A DNA stretch of 64,000 bases, from assembly GCA_051294375.1 (NCBI GenBank), contig CM119267.1, forward strand, positions 3,860,223 through 3,924,222. The letters are read 5' to 3'. Made by a program: the position numbers and the translations under genes. Numbering within the stretch: the first letter of the stretch is position 1; every line of letters starts with the position of its first letter. Source of the DNA: Paraspadella gotoi. Taxonomy: Eukaryota; Chaetognatha. The notes under the pieces were generated by a model, which worked only from the letters and a program-made list of their open reading frames with translations, was not told the DNA's origin and did no database searches. Of the stretch, positions 21,182 through 30,384 are shown piece by piece.

Positions 21182-21350
21182 TTTGGCGCCAAGCGGTAAA
21201 GAGCCAATCAAATGTCGCGCCTCGACCATTACCCGTTAGGTTCGACCCTCTGGCGGCAGCTTTGACCCCTGACTGACCGCATTGACCCACATTTGGCCGC
21301 GTCGCTTGGCAACGGGAACTCTTTCTTTCTCTCTCTCTTTCTGTGGGAGA
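21182..21350. promoter_or_regulatory. Promoter-like GC patch with E2F palindrome
   Basis: TTTGGCGCCAAG (21182-21193) contains the perfect palindrome TTGGCGCCAA, an E2F-type site. It is followed by a CCAAT box (GAGCCAATCAA), several TGACC/TTGACC words and CTTGGCAACGG, an X-box half. The neighbourhood is AT-rich. No transcript can be assigned on either strand. Confidence 0.35.
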
Positions 21351-21823
21351 CTGTATTAAAAAACATTGTTTGAGCACTTAGCTCTAACCTAATTTTTACC
21401 TTGTAGATTACACTCTCAAAAATAAGAATCAATCCAAATCGAGATTTTAATAATAAAATAATCAGAGCAACAAGAGTGAGCTACTGAGAAATAGAGAGCC
21501 AGAGAGAGAGCTCGAGAGAGAGCTCAAAGCTGTACAAAAATAATAATTTAAATGATTAGAATTCATTTCAAAAAGTTACAAATATTTCATTATGTTACCT
21601 AATGTTTCCTGGGCAATCTCCTAAAAGTTCAAAGTTTACTTGCCCTTTTATACTTCTTTAAAATTTAAATAGACCAATTAAAAACGACTTTCGACTTTTG
21701 AGAATACTACCAATAATTGGATCAGAAAGGTCTCGTCCAATCAGAATTAAGAACCAAATAATAACCAATGAAATCATAGAATAGAGGACGAGTTTGAGAA
21801 TTAAAGCTAGTAACGTTATTGGT

Positions 21824-21945
21824 ATTCCATATAAAACCGAATATTAATTTCGAAAACTAATTAAATATTTCTAAACTATTTAACATTCCATATAAAACCG
21901 AATATTAATTTTGAAAATTAATTAAATATTTATAAACTATTTAAC
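21824..21945 (+). repeat. 61-bp tandem repeat, two units
   Basis: ATTCCATATAAAACCGAATA begins both units (21824 and 21885). They differ at only a few positions. Confidence 0.9.
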
Positions 21946-21949
21946 ACTC

Positions 21950-22535
21950 TCCTTCTCCGCGGGGCTGTTTTACTCTCTTCTATACTCTTCTCTTCTCTTT
22001 CCCTTTTCTCTCCCTTTCTTCTGTCTTTAATCCTCGTCGCTTTTCGTTCCTTCCCACCTCTCTTTTCCTCTCTCTCCCCTTCTTTTCTTTTCTCATCTCT
22101 TTTCATTCCTCCTCACCTCTCTTTTCCTCTCTCTCTCCTTCTTTCATCCCCATTTCTCATTTTTTCTCTCTCCCCTTCTTTCCTTTCCTCTTCTCTTTTC
22201 ATTCCTCCCCACCTCTCTTCTCTCTCTCCCCTTCTTTCCTTTCCTACTCTCTTTTCATTCCTCCGCACCTCTTTTCCTCTCTCGCTCAGCAGGCGCCTCG
22301 GGGTGACAGGCGTCAGTTTATCAGTCATCTCTTTTTCTCTGCTTCTGTGACGTTTTGACGATTACATTTGCGTCTTACCTTTCTGCCTTACCTTCCCTTA
22401 CCTTTGCGTCTTACCTTTCTGCCCACGATCACCGCCTCTTCCTCCTCTTCTTTCTTTTCCTCTTCCTCCTCCTCTTCCTCCTCCTATTTCTTTCCCTCTT
22501 CCTTCTCCTCTTCCTCTTTCCTTCCTCTTCTCTTA
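21950..22535. repeat. Pyrimidine-rich minisatellite and CT-rich tract
   Basis: Units of about 65 bases (CTCTTTTCATTCCTCC, CACCTCTCTTTTCCTC, CCCCTTCTTTCC) repeat about four times at 22060-22285. A GC-rich interruption and TCTTCCTCC runs follow. The ORFs here are low-complexity shadows. Confidence 0.75.
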
Positions 22536-22639
22536 AAGGTGAAGGAGAGAGGGGGAGAGCATCGATGACAAAACCGCAAATTGGGTCAGCGGGTAGAATC
22601 GTGTGCGGAAGCTTGGGGGAGGGATGGAAGAGAGAAAAT

Positions 22640-22789
22640 GGGATCGAGAGAGAGAGAGAGAGAGAGAGAAAGAGGAGAGACCTCTTGGCGGATGAAAGAA
22701 AAAAAGAGTCGTTCCCTTATTTTTATGTCATTACCGCCTCGAATATCCGGGGATAATCTGTCGACATTACCATCGTCTCTCTCCTCTCT

Positions 22790-22849
<60 letters not shown>

Positions 22850-22850
22850 C
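22640..22850. repeat. GA array followed by long CT array
   Basis: A (GA)n run at about 22645-22672 and a (CT)n run at 22792-22846 face each other across 120 bases, so the two strands could pair into a large hairpin. Confidence 0.85.
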
Positions 22851-23228
22851 AAAATGACGAATCTTCCTTTCCCTCACCCACTATTTCCACCTCATCCACC
22901 CCCATCCCCCCCAACCCACCATTCCCCCTATCTCCCCCAACCGGAAAATAGAGCTCGTGCGAGTCCATAACTCGTTCGCGAGTCGTTAGATTCATATTTC
23001 GCTTTTTAGCGAAGCTTAATAAAATTCATTCCAAACGTAATTTTCATATTCATCGTATATTCATCGTTCGGTTATGTGACTTGGATTCAGGGAATTTTCT
23101 CTTTTCGCGGAGAGAGAGAGAGAGAGTTATATTGGGGGAAAAGGGACAAAGAACAATCATATTTTGTCGTTGTACTTAATTGTTGATAGTAAATTTGTGC
23201 AAGAAAATTCTTAACTTAGTTGTTCTTC

Positions 23229-23450
23229 GATTTAAAAAAATTCAAGGTTAAATCAAAACATAGTAATTCTCAGTATGATTGACGATTTAAAAAAAATTCA
23301 AGGTTGAATCAAAACATAGTAATTCTCAGTATGATTGACGATTTAAAAAAATTCAAGGTTAAATCAAAACATAGTAATTCTCAGTATGATTGACGATTTA
23401 AAAAAATTCAAGGTTAAATCAAAACATAGTAATTCTCAGTATGATTGACG
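23229..23450 (+). repeat. 55-bp tandem repeat, four units
   Basis: Each unit starts GATTTAAAAAAATTCAAGGT and ends CTCAGTATGATTGAC. The units are nearly identical apart from A-run length, indicating recent amplification. Non-coding. Confidence 0.95.
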
Positions 23451-23975
23451 CAAATCTTGAAATAATTGTGCAATAAAAGCAAAACGTAATTATAAAAGAT
23501 ATTAAAAGAAAAGAAAAAAAAAAGCAGAAAATATTTTTTTATTTTTCTCTCTTTGTGTCGAAAGAAAATTTCTTGTTTTTCTGTCAGACTCAGGATTTCT
23601 AAGAAGTCTTGCCAACGCCTTACCTCTGGGTAAGGCGAGGTAATAATCAAAGGATTTTTAACCTGGAGTTTTCATTGTTTTCTCGGATTAAGTCGTCGCG
23701 TTGGTGAAACCTGTTGGGAGAAAAACAATGGGAAAACAAAACCAAAACAATTCCCAACTAAGTTTTTTAAAATTATTTTTTCATATTATTTTTACGGAAA
23801 ACTGTTCAACAACTGAAATCGTTTGTAACTTTACTACTTCAGATTTACTAGGCATAGGTATCATGTTATCATAATATCATGGTTTGTGAGTACTGAGTTG
23901 TTTTTCTTGTCTCCTTCATTTTTCTCTTGATTCGAAGATTAAATTCTTTTCTTCTTTCCGCCTTTCTTTTCTTTC

Positions 23976-23977
<2 letters not shown>

Positions 23978-24035
<58 letters not shown>
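23978..24035. repeat. (CT)n microsatellite
   Basis: Uninterrupted CT array of about 58 bases beside a GC-rich, CCGCGG-containing patch (24050-24250). Confidence 0.95.
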
Positions 24036-24039
<4 letters not shown>

Positions 24040-24409
24040 CATATACTTGAAGTTCGCGGACCCAATTTCGGTCACTCTATTGTTTTCCGGCTGCCGGCTA
24101 TTGTTCTCCTCCGTCCGCGGCTCAGGTCGCGGACCTGACCCGAACCTGACCCCGACGGGTCATTCTCTTTTCTTCTCTTCTCTTCTCTTTCTCTCTCGCC
24201 GCGGCATCCGGGCTTCAATGATCGGAGTCCGCGATACCGACGGAGCTGAAGATCGCAGATCTAGTCTTTTTTTCTGCTCATTCCTTTAATTAAAAAAATA
24301 ATGAAAGATAAAAAATAAAATAGTAAAAAAAATTACAACAAAAAAAAAAGAAGGAAAGAAGAAAAAAAGACAGAAAGAAAGAAAAAAAAATTACTTCAAA
24401 TTAACAAAT

Positions 24410-24500
24410 TGAATTGGCACTGAAGAAGACTCGTATGTGAGTCGAAACATATCCGTTTCATTATAAAATAAAATCATTGTTGTATCTCTTTTTAAAAACT
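24410..24500 (+). other. Hammerhead-like repeat module (copy 2, best)
   Basis: CTGAAGA (24420-24426) fits CUGANGA. A perfect 5-bp helix GACTC/GAGTC (24428-24432, 24439-24443) and GAAAC (24444-24448) follow. The downstream ATATCCGTTTCATTATAAAA recurs as GTGTCCGTTTTC near 17172. The layout is that of the short-stem-III hammerhead ribozymes associated with Penelope-like and other retroelements. Cleavage competence cannot be judged from sequence alone. Confidence 0.5.
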
Positions 24501-25624
24501 TTTTCTAAATCAATTAACAATGAAACAGAAAGGAAAAACACAATAAGAACAAAAGAAGAAAAAAAGATCAGTTGTATTAAACCAAGTTTGAGCAAACAAT
24601 GTCGGATCAATGTAATCAGCTAAATAAATAAATACTAAAGAAAAAATAATTACAAATAAAGTGCAAATAATTTTTTTTAACTATTATTATTTTTTCCACT
24701 TGTAACATTTTTTATACCCATATCATTTTTTCAACTTGTTAAAATAACAATGTTAAAAACTGTGGAAGAATTTTTTTTTAAATTGACATTTAGGTAATTG
24801 AATTAAATTTAATAGGAATTAAATCAATTTAATGTTAAAGTGATTAAAAAAAAAGGTTTTATTTGCAGTATTTAAATTTAAAATTTATAATTAGATGAAT
24901 TGTACAAAATTCATTATTAGTAAAAAAAAGAGAAATCACTGAGGCCCAACAACTTGAACTTGCTGGTTCGTGTTTAATTCGTTAGTAGCTTTAAAATTCA
25001 ACAAAAAGGCAAACGTTTTCACTTATTTTTATCCATGGTAGTTATTAGTTTTTAATAGTGTTTAATTTTGTGCTGTATTTTAACTTTTTCTTGTCATTTG
25101 TTTGTAAATAAATTTTCCTTTTTTATTTCCTTTATTTATTAGAAATCTATCATGAAATTAAATTCACTAAAACTTCAGTCTTGAGTGTACTTCAGGTAAA
25201 AATTTTTTAAAAAAAAGTTCAATTTTAATGCTTTTATTGTTGCTATCAAAATTACAATATTACTATAAAAGGATAAAATTTTTTTTAAATAATCTTAACT
25301 TTTGATAGATTCTGATAGAGCATAAAAAGCTAAATAAAAAATATAACTACAACTTTCAAAATTAAGAAAAAGTGAAATTATCAAAAGATGAGGATGATTA
25401 TAAATATTTTTTCATATTTTTTGAAACATTAATTTCGGACATGTTTTGGCTTCAGTGCAAAAACGAATTGATTTTTTTTTAAATTTATTTTATTTTTAAA
25501 TTTTTTTTTCATTTTTTTATCATTTACTATAATATTTTTTTAAAAATTATAATCGTTGTCACAAAAACAACGAAAAAGAAAAGCAATTATCCAAAAAATA
25601 AGTAAAAACTAAAAAAAAATCTTC
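24501..25624. other. AT-rich intergenic sequence
   Basis: It contains a fragment of the TIR-element terminus at 24584-24606 (AGTTTGAGCAAACAATGTCG). Otherwise it holds homopolymers and AT-rich sequence with no supportable gene. Confidence 0.6.
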
Positions 25625-25704
25625 CGTCCGTGACCACGATCCCCGGACGTAGTCCTATTGATTCGCGGATTTCTCCCGATCAGAGATTATTTCTCCCGAT
25701 CCGC

Positions 25705-25755
25705 GACCAAAGATTGGACAAAGATTGGCCAAAGATTGGCCGAAGATTGGCCGGC
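25705..25755 (+). promoter_or_regulatory. Four ATTGG (inverted CCAAT) boxes at 11-bp spacing
   Basis: ATTGG occurs at 25713, 25724, 25735 and 25746, each in an AAAGATTGGC-like unit. The exact 11-bp period puts all four on about the same helix face. They lie in a CpG-rich patch interrupted by a 25-N gap (25791-25815). NF-Y recognises CCAAT; function here is inferred only. Confidence 0.35.
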
Positions 25756-25879
25756 CGACGTGGTCCGGAATGGTGGACAAAAGGCTCGGTNNNNNNNNNN
25801 NNNNNNNNNNNNNNNGGCCGGACATGTGGGCTCCTCGCCCGCGCGAATCTCGAGTATTCAGCCATGCGCGAAAGAATAG

Positions 25880-25938
25880 AGGACTCTCTCTCATCTCTCT
25901 CTCGCTCTCTCTCTCTCTCTCTTCTCTCTCTGCTCTCT

Positions 25939-26004
<66 letters not shown>

Positions 26005-26057
26005 TCTCTTCTCTCTTCTCTTCTTCTCTCTCTTCTCTCCTCTTCTTCTTCTTCTCT

Positions 26058-26140
<83 letters not shown>
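25880..26140. repeat. 260-bp CT-rich microsatellite block
   Basis: A compound CT/TTC array with a 90-base pure (CT)n end. Ser/Leu or Arg/Glu frames across it are repeat translations. Confidence 0.95.
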
Positions 26141-26199
26141 CCATCTTGTCTCTTCCAAAAACGATATTAAGCATAATGATTCAAAGACAGTAACGCAAT

Positions 26200-27186
26200 T
26201 GGTCCCGATTTCGGACGGCAATACAAATTAATGGGGTAAAATAACTTACTTGTTACCTTAAGTTTAAAACTGAAAGCTTAGTTAGTTATATCAATTTCAA
26301 GATAAAGTGTATGGCAGTATTAATTATTGTGGTGTATAGATTAATGTTTTGAAATCTTTAGAGTATGGGAAATTTTTCTCGACTTGAAAATTCCATCCAA
26401 AAAAATCTCGGGTTCGCATCAAACTCGCGATACAAGTCGTGTTTTGGAAACAACAAAAACTGTATTGACGTGTGGCGATTTGCAATAACCCCATAGGTGG
26501 CGAGAGCGAGGAAGGAGAGAGAAATAGCGAGCGGAGAGATGAGAGAGCAGAAGTCAGTTAGAGAGAGAGAGGGAGAGATGCAGAGAGAGACGAGAGGAGA
26601 GAGAACTATCCGGATAAATAAGCAAAAGTAGTTGGTCAATAGAATTTATGATGTTTCGTCGTCGTTCGGACCTTCGTCGTCGTCGCTCGTCATCTTTTTC
26701 CGTCTCGATTTTCTATCATCGAGACGCGAATCAAAATTTCTGTTCGCGATGTTTTCTATGGGTTCTGAGTCTGATTTGTTACAATTAAAACCAACCCTAA
26801 TACAGACAATTAAACGAAAATGCAATTTAAGTTATTATAGTAAATTACAAAGTGCCGTAAATCTCCTGCTGTCTTTTTTTGTTGCTCACGGCTTACAAGA
26901 TGACGACTTGATTGATTGAATTTGATTGATTGGAGTTTGTTGAAATAATTAATTGAATGATATTGATTGAATAACTTGAATGATTGATTTTTTTCAATTA
27001 TTCATACCTTAATAATTATTTTGTTTATTCATTAATTTAGTAATTCATGGAGTGTTATTCCTTAATAAATCCATTAATTCATTTATTGTTGGTTACAACC
27101 AAACGCAAAAGCCGCGCTGTGCATTTGGGAGATGGAGACCGCACGTTCCTTCAAATCAATTGATCATTCGAATCTCTCTTCTCTCT

Positions 27187-27228
<42 letters not shown>

Positions 27229-27842
27229 TCTCTCTCCTCTCTTCCTGCTCTCTCTCTTTCTTCTCTCTTCTCTTTCGCCCTCTCTCCTCTCTTCTCTCTC
27301 GCCTCTCTCATGCGCTTTTGATTTGTTTTGCCGTTCATATTAACAAGCTTCTTGTTTTCTTGCTTGTGATTCGCTTTTCGTTTCGCGTGTTTATTTTCTG
27401 TCGTCGTCGTTCAGTACGTCGTGTTTCGTTCCGCCGGCCCAAATTCCGGAAACTCGAGAAAGCGGAAAATAAAAAGAAAAAAAGAAACAGGAGAAAATAG
27501 AAAAAAAAAAAAAAAACCAACAGAAAAAAACCGATTTGGAATCAGAGGAGTTCGCATCCGTCACTCGGATTTTCTCTTCTCGATATTAAATTCCAAAAAT
27601 ATTGTTTCTTTATCGCCCCTTAAGTCATTTTCTGGAATCTATTCTTCTTTCTCTTTCCCAGTCTTTCTCCCAGTCTCTCTCTCTCTCTCCCACTCCCTCC
27701 CTCCCACTCTCCCCGGAATTTTATCGAAAATATTTTCAATTATTCCATAAATATAATCATAAAAATAATTCCTAAAAGAGAGCTTCTCCAATAATATAGT
27801 TTTCACATACGAGGCTACAAAGGTTCAGACATCTTGGGGGGG
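26200..27842. other. Intergenic with GA, TTGA and CT arrays
   Basis: GA-rich 26505-26610, (TTGA)n 26905-26985, CT-rich 27175-27310 and poly-A 27475-27530. The frame 26632-26919 contains FAMFSMGSESDLLQLKPTLI, non-repetitive but without start or splice support. TCGTCGTCG clusters give Ser runs. No gene called. Confidence 0.45.
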
Positions 27843-28173
27843 NNNNNNNNNNNNNNNNNNNNNNNNNNNNNNNNNNNNNNNNNNNNNNNNNNNNNNNNNN
27901 NNNNNNNNNNNNNNNNNNNNNNNNNNNNNNNNNNNNNNNNNNNNNNNNNNNNNNNNNNNNNNNNNNNNNNNNNNNNNNNNNNNNNNNNNNNNNNNNNNNN
28001 NNNNNNNNNNNNNNNNNNNNNNNNNNNNNNNNNNNNNNNNNNNNNNNNNNNNNNNNNNNNNNNNNNNNNNNNNNNNNNNNNNNNNNNNNNNNNNNNNNNN
28101 NNNNNNNNNNNNNNNNNNNNNNNNNNNNNNNNNNNNNNNNNNNNNNNNNNNNNNNNNNNNNNNNNNNNNNNNN
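27843..28173. other. Assembly gap (331 N)
   Basis: The gap abuts a poly-G run on its left and hides the outer edge of the left inverted-repeat arm. Confidence 0.99.
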
Positions 28174-29715
28174 AGAGAGAATTTCCGAAGGAAAACGAAT
28201 TGCAATTCGGTGCCAGAAGGGGAAAGCAAAGGCCACTCACCTCCTTGGCCTCCCCCTCTCCATGGAAAGGCCAATAACCCCCTCAAAACTTCACCTGAGA
28301 AAGAAGCGAATGTAAATGCCACTCACCGCCTTGGCCTCCCCTACTTGGAAAGGCCAATAACCCCCTCGAATACCACCTATGAAAGAAAGAGAAAGTAGAG
28401 TACACTCACCGTCTCGCTCTAACCCTCAAGGAAAGGTCACTCCCTCGTATCTCACTTATGAAAAAAGGGAAAGCAAAGGCCACTCTCCACCTTGGCCTCC
28501 CCCCTTCCACGGAAAGGCCAATAATCTCTCCAACCTCATCTAAGAAAAACACTAACTCCTTCACAAACAAAACATAGTTATTGCTAATTTTGCCATCAAA
28601 GGAATTCCCTTAAATCTACGCTAATAACCAACAGTAAACTTAAATAAAAACCTACCACCCCCCCAAAAAAAAAGAGGGGCAAAAATATTCAACTGCCCCT
28701 CTCCCCCCCCCTCTTTGCCACCTCAATGTTCTCACCCCCCTCCCTTCTTTTTCTTCTGCTCAAGATCATAAACGTTGTTGACGCCTCTCGTCGGCAGAGG
28801 GAGCGACCAGCGTAAGAGAAAGATAAACAAACAAACTTTTTTTCCCCTCATTCGCCGTAGACTTGAATGAAATAACGGGGCAGTCCGTTGAGAGTCGAGC
28901 AAAGAGCAAGCTCGTGACGATCAAGCACAAAGGCCTCTAGTAATTCTTTTGAAAAGGAAGCAAATGGCAGGAAAGAATAATTCGTGAAGGAGACGAGCAA
29001 TCACATCACTAGGCCGTTGATGGTATGCAAAAAGAAAAAAAAAATTAAACGGCAACTCTTCCTAAAATTTTTACCGTCCAGCCCATAGTTACCCAAAATA
29101 AAACCGGACACTCATCGAGAAATCAAGGGTAAGCACTGCTTACTAAGCAGCCTCTAAGACCAAGCAACGATTACTTCGCTGTGTCCGCGACCAAGCAGCG
29201 TTTTTCTTTGAGTCTCTTCTTCCCCCCCCCCCGGGTCTGATGTGTTTTGTCCGACGGGAAAAACAAAAGGCCCACGGAGGAGAATCGCCTTCGGGAGAAA
29301 AAACCGCGAGAGGGCGAAACTCGTCGCCCAGAATCTGAAAGTTTCTTTTAAGAAGATTGGGTAGCGAGCGAAGGGACCGTTTGTCTATTTGGAATGAAAA
29401 CCCTAACGCTTTTTTTTTTGTTCGTTATAAACTGTATAAATTATAATCCCGATTTGAGAAGAAAATATTAATTTTTAGTGATAAAATTTAATTATGAGCC
29501 AAAACTGTTTTTCTTTTCCTGAAGAATAACCTAGATTCTGTTTTAACTCACTTATTCTCGATCTTCATTGGTCAATGGTCACTCAAAAAATTCCAAATAT
29601 TCCTCTAACGCTTTTTTACGATATTTGAACCTTACCCCCCCAGTTAAAAATCCCACCATTACCTAAAGATCCCCCACACAGCATCGAAACCTCACCTCTC
29701 CTCCATTAACTAGGT
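28174..29715 (+). repeat. Left arm of large degenerate inverted repeat
   Basis: Read forward, it matches the reverse complement of 30385-33270 in the same order. Shared landmarks include GCAATTCGGTGCC, CAATAACCCCCT, AAGATCATAAA, GTTGTTGACGCCTCT, AATTCGTGAAGG, TTTTGTCCGACGGG, AAAAACAAAAGGCCCACG, CCCGATTTGAGAAGAAAAT and CATCGAAACCTCACCT. Divergence is substantial (scattered substitutions and indels). No gene in either arm. Confidence 0.85.
28190..28550 (+). repeat. About 90-bp tandem subrepeats in the left arm
   Basis: About four diverged units contain CCACTCACC, CCTTGGCCTCCCC, GGAAAGGCCAATAACC and ATGAAAGAAAG-like words. Related sequence occurs inverted in the right arm (about 32820-33190). 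Subrepeats near the ends of inverted arms are a feature of Foldback-type elements. Confidence 0.7.
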
Positions 29716-30384
29716 ATCAATCTTTATAAGGAGCTATGTTCACTTTTCACAAAATAAAAAAAAAAAAAACTAAATAAAGATAAAAAACAATATGTTCAGA
29801 TGGATTCTCGCTTGTTATTTTTTTCCTTTCTTATCTCGGAGAGGAGAGAGAGAGAGAAGAGCCGAGAGAGCGAGAGCACTGAGAGATGGAGAGAGAGAGG
29901 AAGAGAGCATAAAAAAAAGAGTTATTTGCAGCCATTTTTAGGGAACTATCAAGATAACTCCGTGTCTTAGCTCCGTCTGTTAAAGCGAGGATTTTATTAT
30001 TTTCTTGCTGGCAGCGGTGATTGTAACGTGGAAGAGAGAGAGAAGAGACGAGAGAGAGGAGAGAAGGACAAAGCGATGAGAAGAGAGCAGAGAGACGCGA
30101 GAGAGATGACGAAAGAGAGGAAGAATCGAGAGAGAGCACCGAGAGAGAACCAGTGTATACGATTGAATTCGCGGTTCTAAAGAGTTTTCTCTTTCGTCTA
30201 GTAATATAAAAGAGTTGAGGAGATGTAAAAACCAGGTCCTTGGCTCTTGCGCCTTAGCTTTCCTCGGCGTTTTTTTCACCCCGTACTCGATGCCCACTCG
30301 GAAAAGAGAAAGGAGGGAGTATGGGGAGATGGTCTAGGCGGGCGGAGAAGGGGTTAATGGAACAGTGGGGGTAGTGGACGGGGG
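29716..30384. other. Centre of the inverted repeat, GA-rich
   Basis: GA-rich microsatellites (29836-29905 and 30028-30150) flank about 120 bases of mixed sequence. No pairing between halves is obvious and no gene is seen. Confidence 0.6.
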
